Below, piece by piece: positions 53,008 to 62,340 of a stretch of DNA of 64,000 bases (its first letter is position 1; every line of letters begins with the position of its first letter). The stretch comes from Actinokineospora pegani (lineage in GTDB: Bacteria; Actinomycetota; Actinomycetes; Mycobacteriales; Pseudonocardiaceae), in contig NZ_WHOL01000060.1 in assembly GCF_009745975.1 (NCBI RefSeq), forward strand, positions 1 to 64,000. Reading direction: 5' to 3'. The position numbers and the translations under genes are program-made. A model generated the notes under the pieces. The model searched no databases. It was not told the DNA's origin and saw only the letters and a program-made list of their open reading frames with translations.

Positions 53008-53865
53008 ATGACAGGGACTCTCCTCCCCGCGGACGTGGCCCAGACCCCCGGCGAGGCGTTCGCCGCCGCCGCGGCCGCCGCGGGCCCCGGCGACCTGGTG
53101 GTGCCGTTCAGCACGCACCTGCCCGCGGCGTTCCCGCTGTTCGCCTCGCGGCCCCGCTACCCCGTCCGCCACCTGCTCAAGACCGCGGCGACACCGGACG
53201 GCCCGGCCACGTTCGTGCACGAGCCGCCGGTGGGCGCGCTCGCCGCCGCGGGCACCAGCTACGCCGCCACCCCGGAGGCCGCGTTCGCGCCGGTGCTGCA
53301 GCGGACCCCGCTGACCGACCTGGTCGCGCGCGTCCCCGCGCCCGCGGGCATCCTCGACCACCCCGAGCTGCTGCCGCAGTACGTGGACTTCCGCGTGCTG
53401 GTCCGGCTCTCGGTGGTGGAGAACCAGTCGCTGCTGACCGGCACCGCCGACGGCGCGATCAAAGGCCTGCTCAACCTGCCCGGCACGCGCGACATCGCCT
53501 CCCCGCACGGCCTGGCCGCCGCGGTGACCGAGACCGCGGCCGAGGTCGAGGAGACCGGCGGGTCCTGCGACGGCGTCGTCGCGCACCCGTTCACCTACTG
53601 GGAGATGGTGCGCACCGGCCTGCTGGAGCGGCTGCGGGGCGCGGGCGTCACCGTCTCGCGCACCAGGATGATCCCGCGCGACACCCTGCTGCTCGGCGAC
53701 TTCCGGGCCGCCTTCACGCTGCTGCTGCCCGACGTCGCGCACATCGCGCTGCGCCGGGGCGCGGGCGCCGACGGCGGGGACGTGTTCGAGGCGTCGAGCC
53801 GGATCGGGCTCGCGGTGCACCTGCCGCAGCACCTGATCGCGCTGACCTGGCAGTCGGGCGAGTAG
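53008..53865 (+). CDS. HK97-fold encapsulin-like shell protein (natural-product encapsulin type)
   Basis: A 285-residue protein with the layout of HK97-type capsid/encapsulin proteins. A short N-terminal arm (1-45) and an extended-loop region (about 48-90, with FVHEPP) come first. The P-domain spine helix follows: YVDFRVLVRLSVVENQSLLTG (126-145), then TADGAIKGLLNLPG. The A-domain has DGVVAHPFTYWEMVRTG (188-204) and MIPRDTLLLGDFRAAFTLLL (221-240), and the final P-domain strand is FEASSRIGLAVHLPQH (260-275). No other phage gene is near. It leads an operon with sulfotransferase, SDR and LysZ-LysK, next to LysW. This fits the encapsulins described inside actinomycete biosynthetic clusters (family 3). 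It should self-assemble into a cytoplasmic protein cage enclosing pathway enzymes; the cargo is unknown. Confidence 0.8.
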   Translation: MTGTLLPADVAQTPGEAFAAAAAAAGPGDLVVPFSTHLPAAFPLFASRPRYPVRHLLKTAATPDGPATFVHEPPVGALAAAGTSYAATPEAAFAPVLQRTPLTDLVARVPAPAGILDHPELLPQYVDFRVLVRLSVVENQSLLTGTADGAIKGLLNLPGTRDIASPHGLAAAVTETAAEVEETGGSCDGVVAHPFTYWEMVRTGLLERLRGAGVTVSRTRMIPRDTLLLGDFRAAFTLLLPDVAHIALRRGAGADGGDVFEASSRIGLAVHLPQHLIALTWQSGE

Positions 53866-53869
53866 TCCG

Positions 53870-54790
53870 GTGTCGCGGCCGAGGGTCCTCTACATCACGG
53901 GCTGGATGCGCAGCGGCAGCACGCTGCTGGGCAACGTCCTCAACGAGCTTCCCGGCGTGCTGCACGTCGGCGAGCTGCACTACCTGTGGCGCAACGGGGT
54001 GCTCAAGCAGGGCACCAACACCACCTGCGGGTGCGGTCGCGACATCACCGCGTGCGCGCTGTGGTCGGCGGTGCTCGACGACGACGGATCGTCGGCCCTG
54101 GCGGCGGCGCGCCGGATGATGGGCCAGCAGCGGCGGCACCTGCGCACCCGGCACACCGCCGCCCGCCTGCGCGACTGGCAGGACGGCGGCGGGCCCCCGC
54201 CCGGCGTCGCCGAGGCGACCGGCCGCACCGCCGCGGTCTACCACCTGCTGGCCGCGGGCGGCGCCGACCGGCTCGTCGTCGACGGGTCGAAGTACCCGGC
54301 CGAGGCGGCGGCGCTGCTCGGTCGGTCCGATGTGGACGTCCGGGTGCTGCACGTGGTGCGCGACCCGAGGCCGACGGCGTTGTCCTACAAGCGCGCCAAG
54401 GACTACATCGACCCGATGGGACCGGCCCGCAGCAGCGCCTACTGGACGGCGTTCAACGCCGCCTCCGAGCTGCTGGGCCGGGCCGCGCCGGAGCGCTACC
54501 TGCGCGTCCGGCACGAGGACCTGTGCGCGGACCCGCGCTCGGTGATCGCCGCCGTCATGGCCTTCGCGGGCCTCGACGGCGACAACCCGGTCGACGACCG
54601 GGGCCGGGTCGCGCTCGGCGTCAACCACACCGTCACCGGGAACCCCGACCGGCTCAGCACCGGCGTGACCGCCATCCGGTCCGACGAGCGGTGGCGGACG
54701 GCGCTGTCGCGGCGGGAGATCACCGCCGCGACAGCGACCGCCGCCCCGCTGCTGACCCGCTACGGCTACCCCCTGCTGCCCGCCGGTTAG
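53870..54790 (+). CDS. PAPS-dependent sulfotransferase
   Basis: A 306-residue sulfotransferase with the 5-prime phosphosulfate loop in VLYITGWMRSGSTLLGNVL at the N-terminus and the 3-prime phosphate loop VVRDPRPTALSYKRAKDY near residue 160. A Cys cluster TTCGCGRDITAC lies near residue 48. It transfers sulfate from PAPS to a hydroxyl; in the aziridine logic this makes the leaving group next to the amine. GTG start 4 bases after the shell-protein stop, so co-translation is expected. PAPS is supplied by the CysD/CysNC genes downstream. The acceptor is inferred, not shown. Confidence 0.87.
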   Translation: MSRPRVLYITGWMRSGSTLLGNVLNELPGVLHVGELHYLWRNGVLKQGTNTTCGCGRDITACALWSAVLDDDGSSALAAARRMMGQQRRHLRTRHTAARLRDWQDGGGPPPGVAEATGRTAAVYHLLAAGGADRLVVDGSKYPAEAAALLGRSDVDVRVLHVVRDPRPTALSYKRAKDYIDPMGPARSSAYWTAFNAASELLGRAAPERYLRVRHEDLCADPRSVIAAVMAFAGLDGDNPVDDRGRVALGVNHTVTGNPDRLSTGVTAIRSDERWRTALSRREITAATATAAPLLTRYGYPLLPAG

Positions 54791-54817
54791 GCCGTCGCGA
54801 AGGAGCTGGAGAACACC

Positions 54818-55588
54818 ATGGACCTGGGCATCAAGGACCGCGTCGCCGCGGTCGCGGCCTCCAGCAGCGGCCTGGGCCTGGCCGTGGCCAAGGCGCTGGC
54901 CAGGGAGGGCGCGCACGTGTCCCTCTGCGGGCGCGACCCGGCCCGGCTGGCCAGGGCGCACGCCGAGGTCAACGCCGAGGGCCCCGGCGAGGTGCTCAGC
55001 CACCCCGTCGACATCGGCGACGAGGCCGCGGCCGCGGCGTGGGTGCGCCACACCGCCGACACCTTCGGCGGGCTCGACGTCGTGGTGACCAACACCGGCG
55101 GCGTCCCGTTCGGGCCGGTGGACAGCTTCGGCGTCGCCGACGTGCGCGAGGCCGTCGAGCAGAACCTGCTCCCGCACGTGGCCATCACCCTGGCCGCGCT
55201 GCCGATCCTGCGGGCCCGCGGCTGGGGCCGGGTGCTGATGATCGCCTCCGAGGCGGTCCGGCAGCCGCACCCCGAGTCGGGCCTGTCGTCGGTGGCGCGG
55301 CTCGGGGTGCTCGGCCACATGAAGGGGCTGGTGCACGCGTTCGGCGCGAGCGGGGTCACGGTCAACGTGCTCGCGCCGGGCTTCCACCGCACACCGATCC
55401 TCGACGAGCAGTTCGGCGCGGAGGTGGACGCGGAGCTGGCGAAGGTGGCCGGTCGCATCCCGCTGGGGCGCATCGGCGACGTCGACCACTTCGGCGCGCT
55501 GGCCGCCTTCCTCGCCAGTGAACAGGCCGACTACGTCACCGGAACGGTCCTCGTGGCCGACGGCGGCAACACCCGGGGATTCGCCTGA
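54818..55588 (+). CDS. Short-chain dehydrogenase/reductase with altered catalytic Tyr
   Basis: A 256-residue SDR with cofactor motif ASSSGLGLAVAKALAREG and NTGG, and the catalytic Ser region MIASEAVRQ. At the YxxxK position the sequence is LSSVARLGVLGHMK: the Lys is kept but Tyr is replaced in an S-S-x-x-R pattern, seen in a subgroup of 3-oxoacyl-reductase-like SDRs. It may reduce or oxidise the ketol or hydroxyl formed after two-carbon extension. Operon-linked to the shell protein, sulfotransferase and LysZ-LysK, all within 35-base gaps. The ATG at 54818 follows AAGGAG. Confidence 0.83.
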   Translation: MDLGIKDRVAAVAASSSGLGLAVAKALAREGAHVSLCGRDPARLARAHAEVNAEGPGEVLSHPVDIGDEAAAAAWVRHTADTFGGLDVVVTNTGGVPFGPVDSFGVADVREAVEQNLLPHVAITLAALPILRARGWGRVLMIASEAVRQPHPESGLSSVARLGVLGHMKGLVHAFGASGVTVNVLAPGFHRTPILDEQFGAEVDAELAKVAGRIPLGRIGDVDHFGALAAFLASEQADYVTGTVLVADGGNTRGFA

Positions 55589-55620
55589 CCCGTCAGGCCC
55601 CGCCGAACCAGGAGGGAACG

Positions 55621-57525
55621 ATGTCCGCACTCGGACACGTCGCCAGCGCGCGCAGCGCCGCGCTGTACGTGGTCAAGATCGGCAGCGCCTCGCTGCACCA
55701 CGAGAACGTCTTCGACGAGCTGGCCCAGATCCGGCAGCGCGGCGCCAGGGTGCTGCTGGTGGCGGGGGGCGCGGCGGGCATCGTCGAGCACTACGCCGCC
55801 CTGGGCAGGGACATCCGCTTCCTGCGCCTGCGCAACGGCGACGACGTGCGCTACTGCCCGCCGGAGGAGATGGCGCACATCGTCGGCGCCTACGAGCGGG
55901 TCACCCTCCCGAGGGTGCGCCGGGCGCTGGCCACCAGGGGGCTGACCGTGCACGCCGCGGTCGCCGACGACGACGCCGTGGTGGCCGGGACGGCGAACCC
56001 GCCGATCCGGGCCGTGCGCGACGGGAAGGTCACCATCATCCGCGACCACCGGGCGGGCACGGTGTCCGGTGTGGACACCGACCGGCTGCTGGCGCTGCTG
56101 GAGGCCTTCGACGTGGTGTGCCTGTCGCCGCCGGTGGCCGACGCCGCGGGCGGCTCGCCGCTCAACGTCGACGCCGACGTGCTGGCCGCGGAGCTGGCCA
56201 ACGCGCTCGACGCCGACCACCTGCGGCTGGTGACCGGCACCCCCGGGCTGCTGGCCGACCCGGCCGACCCGACCTCGCGGGTGGCCGACGTGCTGCCGGG
56301 CGAGGGCGGGCGCCACGCCAAGGGCCGGATGCGGCAGAAGGTGCGCGCCGCCGAGATCGCGCTGACCGGCGCGGCGGACGTCGCCATCACCGGTCCGCAC
56401 GTGCTCACCCCCGCCTCCGGCACCCGGTTCTGGCGGGCCACCCCGCCCGCGGCGGACCTGTCGCTGCTGACCAGGGCCGTGGAGATCTCCTCGGTCTCGG
56501 CCGACGAGCGCGAGCTGGCCGACTACCTCGTCGACTGGTGCACCGAGCACGGCGTCGACGCGCGCGTCGACGCCGCGGGCAACCTCGTGGCCGTGCGCGG
56601 CAGCGGCCCGCAGCGGCTGCTCATGCTGGGGCACATCGACACCGTGCCGCACCGCTGGCCCGCCCGGTGGGCGGACGGGGTGCTGCACGGCCGGGGCTGC
56701 GTGGACGCCAAGGGCTCGCTGGTGGCGTTCCTGGAGACCCTGGCCGAGACCAGCGTCCCGCCCTGGGCGCAGATCCGGGTCGTCGGCGCGGTCGAGGAGG
56801 AGATGACGGCCGCGGGCGCGTTCCACGTCCGCGACCACTACCCCGCCGACGCGGTGGTCATCGGCGAGCCCAGTGGTTCCGGCGCGCTGACCATCAGCTA
56901 CAACGGCCTGCTCAAGGTCCGCCTGTCGATCGCCACGCCCGTGGGCCACACCGCGGGCAACGGCGTCTCCACGGCGGCCGACCAGCTCGTCGACGTGATC
57001 ACCCGGCTGCGCGCCGAGATCGCCGCGTTCTCCCCGGAGGCGATGGTCGCGGTGCTGGGCGTCGACGCCAGGAACGCGGGCGACTTCCAGCGCGGCGAGG
57101 CCGTGTTCGACGTCCGGGTCCCGCGCGCCACCGACGTGCACGACCTGGCCACCCTGGTCACCGGGGCGGCGGCCCCGGCCGAGGCGACGGTCCTGCGCGC
57201 GACCCCCGGCCTGGCCACGGCCCGCACCAGCGCGCTGGTGAAGGCCTTCTCCCGCGCCTTCGGCGACAACGGGGTCGCCCCGCGCTTCCTGGCGAAGAAG
57301 GGCAGCAGCGACATGAACACCCTCGCCACCACCTGGCGGGACGTGCCGATGGTCGCCTACGGCCCCGGGGACGCCGCGCTGGACCACACCCCCGAGGAGC
57401 ACATCGCCGCCGAGGAGTTCCGCCTCGCGCGCCGGGTGCTGGGGCGGGCGGTGCGGAACTGGCTCGACCAGGCGGGCAGGGTCGCCACGACCACCGAGGC
57501 CCGTGGCGAGGGCACAGCCCAGTGA
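55621..57525 (+). CDS. LysZ-LysK fusion: AmCP-glutamate kinase plus AmCP hydrolase
   Basis: A 634-residue fusion. Residues 10-270 are an amino-acid-kinase domain of the LysZ type (LYVVKIGSAS, VLLVAGGAAGIVEHY, DADHLRLVTGTPGLL, GRMRQKVRAAEIAL), which would phosphorylate the carrier-bound side-chain carboxylate. Residues about 280-615 are an M20 peptidase of the LysK type with metal and catalytic residues in LGHIDTVPH, GRGCVDAKGSL, GAVEEEMTA, GEPSG, KKGSSDMNT and the late HTPEEH. It would release the finished amino acid from LysW. One polypeptide thus holds an early and the final carrier step. The last 20 residues form a polar tail, and a strong terminator follows. Confidence 0.9.
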   Translation: MSALGHVASARSAALYVVKIGSASLHHENVFDELAQIRQRGARVLLVAGGAAGIVEHYAALGRDIRFLRLRNGDDVRYCPPEEMAHIVGAYERVTLPRVRRALATRGLTVHAAVADDDAVVAGTANPPIRAVRDGKVTIIRDHRAGTVSGVDTDRLLALLEAFDVVCLSPPVADAAGGSPLNVDADVLAAELANALDADHLRLVTGTPGLLADPADPTSRVADVLPGEGGRHAKGRMRQKVRAAEIALTGAADVAITGPHVLTPASGTRFWRATPPAADLSLLTRAVEISSVSADERELADYLVDWCTEHGVDARVDAAGNLVAVRGSGPQRLLMLGHIDTVPHRWPARWADGVLHGRGCVDAKGSLVAFLETLAETSVPPWAQIRVVGAVEEEMTAAGAFHVRDHYPADAVVIGEPSGSGALTISYNGLLKVRLSIATPVGHTAGNGVSTAADQLVDVITRLRAEIAAFSPEAMVAVLGVDARNAGDFQRGEAVFDVRVPRATDVHDLATLVTGAAAPAEATVLRATPGLATARTSALVKAFSRAFGDNGVAPRFLAKKGSSDMNTLATTWRDVPMVAYGPGDAALDHTPEEHIAAEEFRLARRVLGRAVRNWLDQAGRVATTTEARGEGTAQ

Positions 57526-57536
57526 GCGACACGCGG

Positions 57537-57569
57537 AAGGGCCCCGGCGCACTCAGCGCCGGGGCCCTT
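57537..57569 (+). terminator. Terminator of the shell-protein operon
   Basis: AAGGGCCCCGGCGC (57537-57550) pairs perfectly with GCGCCGGGGCCCTT (57556-57569), five-base ACTCA loop, 12 bases after the LysZ-LysK stop. Confidence 0.9.
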
Positions 57570-57804
57570 CCACTGCGGTCACCCCGCTTGCCCGAGGGGC
57601 GGGCCCCCGGTCGCTGTTCTCTCCACAGCGGGCGTCCGTCGCGCCCCGCCCTGCCGGAGCGCGACCGCCGGGCGCCCGCGGGTCGGCGACGAACCGCGGA
57701 CCCGCGGGCCCACCGGGTCGAGAGCAGCGATCACGCCCGCGTCGTGCCCAGGTGGCTGTCGAGGTGGTGGCGCCGCAGGCCCTCCCCCGGCCCGGGCCCG
57801 GGCG

Positions 57805-58677
57805 TCACTCGGCGAACGGGTACCCGTGCAGCGCGTTCTGCAGGGCCCGCTTGGCGATCCGGACGAACCCGGGCGAGGCCGCGCCCGCCGACACCGCCAT
57901 GGTCACCGGCAGCGGCCCGGGCGGGGGCGGCAGGTCGCGCCTGGTGCGCTCGAGGCCCCACAGCTCGTCGCCGTTGGACACCAGGCAGGCCACCCCGAGC
58001 CCGGCCTTGGTCGCCGCGCGCAGCCCGATCAGCTCGGCGCCCTCGTACCCCACCCGCCACGGCACGTCCGAGGCGTTGAAGGTGTCCACGATCCGCCCGC
58101 GCAGCGTGCACGGCTCGGTGAACAGGGTCAGCGGCAGCGCCGCCCCCTCGCCGTGCACCGGCTGGCCGAACCAGTCCATCTTGACCCGGCCGAGCTCGTA
58201 GGTCGCGCCCGCGGAGTGCTGGGGCCGGGGCTGCAGCAGCAGCACCAGGTCCAGCCGCCCGGCGGCCACGTGCGACTCCAGCGACTCGCTCATCCCGGTG
58301 CGGACGCTGATCTGGGCGTGCGGCATGGCCTTGGCCAGCAGGGCCAGGATCTGCGGCAGCGCCTCGGCGAGCTGGTCGCCCACCCCCAGCGCCAGCCGGA
58401 TCTTGCCCTGGGGCGGCACGAACCGCTCCACGGCCTCGTCGTTGAGCGCGACGATGCGCCTGGCGTAGCCGAGCAGCTCCTCGCCCTGTGTGCTCAGCCG
58501 CAGGTCGCGACCGGTCGACAGGAAGATGGGGCCCTTGACCAGCGTGCCGAGCTGGCGGATCTGCTGGCTGACCGCGGGCTGGGTGATGTGCAGCGCCTCG
58601 GCCGCCCGGCGGAAACCGCCGAGGTCGACGACGGTGACCAGTGCTCGTAATCGGTTGATCTGCAGGTCGTGGTACAT
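57805..58677 (-). CDS. LysR-family transcriptional regulator
   Basis: A 290-residue LysR-type protein. The N-terminal helix-turn-helix has LRALVTVVDLGGFRRAAEALHITQPAVSQQIRQL, and a co-inducer domain follows from about residue 88 (KIRLALGVGDQLAEALPQIL). LysR proteins often respond to a pathway metabolite and sulfur-assimilation genes are frequent targets, so it may control the upstream cysDNQ genes or the divergent AmCP operons. The ATG at 58677 has an ideal AGGAGG site. It lies 46 bases downstream of CysQ on the same strand and may be co-transcribed with the sulfate genes. Confidence 0.9.
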   Translation of the reverse strand: MYHDLQINRLRALVTVVDLGGFRRAAEALHITQPAVSQQIRQLGTLVKGPIFLSTGRDLRLSTQGEELLGYARRIVALNDEAVERFVPPQGKIRLALGVGDQLAEALPQILALLAKAMPHAQISVRTGMSESLESHVAAGRLDLVLLLQPRPQHSAGATYELGRVKMDWFGQPVHGEGAALPLTLFTEPCTLRGRIVDTFNASDVPWRVGYEGAELIGLRAATKAGLGVACLVSNGDELWGLERTRRDLPPPPGPLPVTMAVSAGAASPGFVRIAKRALQNALHGYPFAE

Positions 58678-58723
58678 CGTGCACCTCCTGTGCACCGCTC
58701 CCGCCCGGGCTCCCGGGCGGGTC

Positions 58724-59455
58724 TCACCGCTCCCGGATGGCCGCCAGCAGCGGTCCCGCCACCTCCTGGCGGCAGATGAGCAGGTCGGGCAGGTACGGGT
58801 GGGGCCGGTTGTAGTCCAGCGGCGAGCCGTCGACCCGGGAGGCGTGCAGGCCCGCGGCGAGCGCGACGCCGACCGGCGCGGCCGAGTCCCACTCCCACTG
58901 CCCGCCCGCGTGCAGGTAGGCCAGCGCCTCTCCGCGCAGCACCGCCATCGCCTTGGCCCCGGCCGAGCCCATCGGCGCGGTCCGGGCGTCGACGGCCGCG
59001 GCGACCCCGGCGGCGAACGCGGGCGGCCTGCTGTCGCTGACCAGCACCAGCCGGGGCACCGCCCAGCCCGGCATCGGCACCGGCTCGTCGGCCGAGCAGT
59101 GCACCAGGTCGAGCGCGGGCTGGGCGACCGCGGCCGCGGTGACGCCCTGGCCGCGCCGCCACAGCGCCACGTGCACGGCCCAGTCGTCGCGGTCGGGCAG
59201 CGCGTACTCCCTGGTGCCGTCGAGCGGGTCGATGATCCAGACCCGGTCGGCGCCGAGCCTGGCCGGGTCGTCGACGGCCTCCTCCGACAGCACCGCGTCG
59301 CCCGGCCGCCACGCGGCCAACTCCGCCAGCAGCATGGCGTTGGACTCGGTGTCGCCCCGGTCGCCGAGGTCGGGCCCGCCCCCGTCGCGCAGCTTGAGCA
59401 GCAGCCGACCGGCCTCCTCGGCCAGCCGCGCGGCCAGCCTCGCGTCGCCGTTCAC
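58724..59455 (-). CDS. cysQ: CysQ-type 3'(2'),5'-bisphosphate nucleotidase
   Basis: A 243-residue inositol-monophosphatase-fold enzyme: metal-binding [22 protein letters not shown] near residue 84, and [16 protein letters not shown] near 195. It hydrolyses PAP, the inhibitory by-product of PAPS-dependent sulfation, to AMP. The GTG start overlaps the CysNC stop (GTGA), so it is made together with the PAPS-forming enzymes. The presence of CysQ without PAPS reductase or sulfite reductase genes points to sulfation rather than cysteine synthesis. Confidence 0.88.
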   Translation of the reverse strand: MNGDARLAARLAEEAGRLLLKLRDGGGPDLGDRGDTESNAMLLAELAAWRPGDAVLSEEAVDDPARLGADRVWIIDPLDGTREYALPDRDDWAVHVALWRRGQGVTAAAVAQPALDLVHCSADEPVPMPGWAVPRLVLVSDSRPPAFAAGVAAAVDARTAPMGSAGAKAMAVLRGEALAYLHAGGQWEWDSAAPVGVALAAGLHASRVDGSPLDYNRPHPYLPDLLICRQEVAGPLLAAIRER

Positions 59456-61275
59456 CGGTCGAGGAAGGCGAGCACGGTCGCGGCGAGCGCGGCCGGGTCG
59501 CCGTCGGTCGGGCGCAGCACCAGCTCCGCGCGCTCGGGGGCCTCGTACGGGTCGTCGACCCCGGTGAAGCCGCGGATCTCGCCCGCCGCCGCCTTGGCGT
59601 AGAGGCCCTTGGGGTCGCGGGCCTGGCAGTCGGCGATCGGGGTGTCGACGAACACCTCGACGAACGGCAGCCCCTCGGCCTCGTGCGCGGCCCGGACGGC
59701 GGCGCGGTCGGCGGCGTACGGGCTGATCAGCGACACGATCGCGACCGTGCCCGCGTCGGCGAGCAGCCGGGCCACCGCACCGGTGCGGCGCACGTTCTCG
59801 GTCCGGTCGGCCGCGCCGAAGCCCAGGTCGGAGTTGAGGCCGTGGCGCAGGTTGTCCCCGTCGAGCAGGTAGGCCGGGCGGCCCGCGGCGACCAGCCGCC
59901 GCTCCAGCTCGACCGCGATGGTCGACTTGCCCGAGCCGGACAGCCCGGTCAGCCAGATCGTGCGCCCCCGGGTGGCCCGCTGGTCGCGGGTGACCGCCGA
60001 GCCGTGCCAGACCACGTGCGAGGCGGCCACCCGCGGCCCGAGGACCATCCCGGCTGCCACGGTGTTGTTGGTCGCCTCGTCGACCAGGATGAAGCTGCCG
60101 GTGCCGCGGTTGCGCTTGTACGGGTCGAACAGCAGCGGGGTCCGCGTGTGCAGCCGGACGCGGCCGATCTCGTTGAGCGCCAGGCCCGCCGCGGACTCGT
60201 CGCGGTGCAGGGTGTTGATGTCGAGCCGGTAGTCCAGCTCGCGCACCGACCCGGTGACCGCCTGCGAGGTGTGCTTGACGGTGTAGCGCGCCCCGGGGCG
60301 CAGCTCGGACTGCTCGGTGAGCCAGCAGACCATCGCGTCGAGGTCCTGCCCGACGTGCGGGCGGTTGTTCGGGCGGCAGATCAGGTCGCCCCGGCTGATG
60401 TCGATGTGGTCGGCCAGCTCCATGGTCACCGCCTGGGGCGCGAACGCCTCGGCCACCTCGCGGCCGCCCGGGCCCCAGATGCGCTCGACGGTGGAGCTGA
60501 AGCCCGAGGGCAGCACGGTCACCTCGTCGCCCGGCCGGAACACCCCGCCCGCGACGGTGCCCGCGTAGCCGCGGAAGTCCTGGTGCGGGCGGATCACGTA
60601 CTGCACCGGGAACCGCGCGTCGATGAGGTTCTGGTCGGAGGCGACGTGCACCTCCTCCAGGTGGTGCAGCAGCGAGCTGCCCTCGTACCAGGGCATCTCC
60701 GCGCTGCGGTTGACCACGTTGTCGCCCAGCAGCGCCGAGACCGGGATGAACGACAGGTCGGGCACGTCGAGCTTGATCGAGAACCGGCGGAACTCCTCGC
60801 GGATCTCCTCGAAGCGCTCCCTGGACCAGCCGACCAGGTCCATCTTGTTCACGCACACCACCAGGTGCGGGATGCCCAGCAGGCTGGCGATGAACGCGTG
60901 GCGCCGCGACTGCTCCAGCACGCCCTTGCGGGCGTCGACCAGGACCAGCGCCAGGTCCGCCGTCGACGCGCCGGTCACCATGTTGCGGGTGTACTGCAGG
61001 TGCCCGGGGGTGTCGGCGATGACGAACTTGCGCTTGGGGGTGGCGAAGTAGCGGTAGGCCACGTCGATGGTGATGCCCTGCTCCCGCTCGGCGCGCAGGC
61101 CGTCGGTGAGCAGCGACAGGTCCGGGGTGTCGGCGCCGCGCTCGCGGCTGGTCCGCTCCACCGCGGCCAACTGGTCGGTGAAGATCGTCTTGGAGTCGTA
61201 GAGCAGGCGCCCGATCAGCGTCGACTTCCCGTCGTCGACGCTGCCCGCGGTGGCGATCCGGAGTAGCGGTCCCAT
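59452..61275 (-). CDS. cysNC: CysNC: sulfate adenylyltransferase subunit 1 fused to APS kinase
   Basis: A 607-residue bifunctional protein. Residues 1-420 are the elongation-factor-like GTPase CysN ([30 protein letters not shown]). Residues 430-607 are APS kinase CysC ([47 protein letters not shown]). With CysD it makes APS and then PAPS, the sulfate donor for the sulfotransferase in the neighbouring operon. The ATG overlaps the CysD stop (TGATG). CysNC fusions are well known; here it forms part of a dedicated cluster set. Confidence 0.93.
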   Translation of the reverse strand: MGPLLRIATAGSVDDGKSTLIGRLLYDSKTIFTDQLAAVERTSRERGADTPDLSLLTDGLRAEREQGITIDVAYRYFATPKRKFVIADTPGHLQYTRNMVTGASTADLALVLVDARKGVLEQSRRHAFIASLLGIPHLVVCVNKMDLVGWSRERFEEIREEFRRFSIKLDVPDLSFIPVSALLGDNVVNRSAEMPWYEGSSLLHHLEEVHVASDQNLIDARFPVQYVIRPHQDFRGYAGTVAGGVFRPGDEVTVLPSGFSSTVERIWGPGGREVAEAFAPQAVTMELADHIDISRGDLICRPNNRPHVGQDLDAMVCWLTEQSELRPGARYTVKHTSQAVTGSVRELDYRLDINTLHRDESAAGLALNEIGRVRLHTRTPLLFDPYKRNRGTGSFILVDEATNNTVAAGMVLGPRVAASHVVWHGSAVTRDQRATRGRTIWLTGLSGSGKSTIAVELERRLVAAGRPAYLLDGDNLRHGLNSDLGFGAADRTENVRRTGAVARLLADAGTVAIVSLISPYAADRAAVRAAHEAEGLPFVEVFVDTPIADCQARDPKGLYAKAAAGEIRGFTGVDDPYEAPERAELVLRPTDGDPAALAATVLAFLDR

Positions 61276-62186
61276 CAGAAGTACCCCTCCTTCTTGCGGT
61301 CTTCCATGCCTGCCTCGGAGATCCGGTCGTCGGCCCTGGTGGCGCCGCGCTCGGTGACGCGGGTGGCGGCGACCTCGTCGACCACCTGCGCGGGGGTCGC
61401 GGCGTCGGACTCGACGCAGCCGGTCCCGGTGGCGTCGCCGACGGTGCGGAAGCGGACCAGCGCCTCGACGGGCTCCTCGCCGTCGAGCAGCGTGATGAAG
61501 CGGGTGTGCGCCAGCAGCATCCCGTCGCGGTGCACCACGGGCCTGCGGTGGGCGTAGTAGATCGGCGGCAGCGGGATGCCCTCGTCGCGGACGTACTGCC
61601 AGATGTCGAGCTCGGTCCAGTTGCTCAGCGGGAACACCCGGATGTGCTCGCCCTTGCGGTGCCTGCCGTTGTAGAGGTTCCACAGCTCGGGCCGCTGGTT
61701 GCGCGGGTCCCACTGGCCGTAGGCGTCGCGGAAGGAGAACACCCGCTCCTTGGCCCGCGCCTTCTCCTCGTCGCGCCTGCCGCCGCCGAAGACCGCGGTG
61801 AAGGCGTTCTCGGTGATGCCGCGCAGCAGGGCCGTGGTCTGCAGCCGGTTGCGGCTGGCGCGCGGCCCGGTCTCCTCCACCACCCGGCCCGCGTCGATGT
61901 CGTCCTGGACGCTGCTGACCACCAACCGGACGCCCAGCCGCTCGACGGTCTCGTCCCGGAAGGCGATGACCTCGTCGAAGTTGTGCCCGGTGTCGACGTG
62001 CATCACCGGGAACGGCAGCGGCGCGGGCCAGAACGCCTTGGCCGCCAGGTGCAGCATCACCACCGAGTCCTTGCCGCCGGAGAACAGCAGCACCGGCTTC
62101 TCGAAGGTCGCGGCGACCTCCCGGAAGATGTGCACCGCCTCGGCTTCCAGCGCGCTCAGGTGCGAGAGCTCGTACGTGGTAGACAC
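61275..62186 (-). CDS. cysD: CysD: sulfate adenylyltransferase subunit 2
   Basis: A 303-residue ATP sulfurylase subunit of the PP-loop type: [63 protein letters not shown], and the C-terminal RKKEGYF typical of CysD. It forms APS from ATP and sulfate with CysN. First gene of the cysD-cysNC-cysQ operon. The GTG at 62186 was chosen because it leads directly into [19 protein letters not shown], the family N-terminus, with a GAGGGG site upstream. Confidence 0.93.
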   Translation of the reverse strand: MSTTYELSHLSALEAEAVHIFREVAATFEKPVLLFSGGKDSVVMLHLAAKAFWPAPLPFPVMHVDTGHNFDEVIAFRDETVERLGVRLVVSSVQDDIDAGRVVEETGPRASRNRLQTTALLRGITENAFTAVFGGGRRDEEKARAKERVFSFRDAYGQWDPRNQRPELWNLYNGRHRKGEHIRVFPLSNWTELDIWQYVRDEGIPLPPIYYAHRRPVVHRDGMLLAHTRFITLLDGEEPVEALVRFRTVGDATGTGCVESDAATPAQVVDEVAATRVTERGATRADDRISEAGMEDRKKEGYF

Positions 62187-62340
62187 TTCGCGGACCCACC
62201 CCTCCGACACAGATTCCGAAAGATGAAGACTGACACCCCGATGACGATTCCTGATGCAATTCCGCTTGAACGCTGATCGGCCGGTGAAAACACATGCCGA
62301 AAGCGGTGAGGGATTCAGGGAGCCATTCGGGAGGAAAACA

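Noticed and set aside
53008-53865. Capsid-like protein as part of a prophage
   Set aside because: No terminase, portal, protease, tail, integrase or attachment sites nearby, and it lies in an operon of biosynthetic enzymes with matching base composition.
50647-57525. LysW/X/Y/Z/K genes as primary lysine or arginine biosynthesis
   Set aside because: Actinomycetes make lysine by the diaminopimelate route. The genes are interleaved with transketolase, sulfotransferase and shell genes, and the remaining aminoadipate or arginine genes are missing.
53714-57552. Long minus-strand frames across the sulfotransferase-SDR-LysZK operon
   Set aside because: They overlap genes with intact catalytic motifs on the plus strand and show no recognisable domain or start signal.
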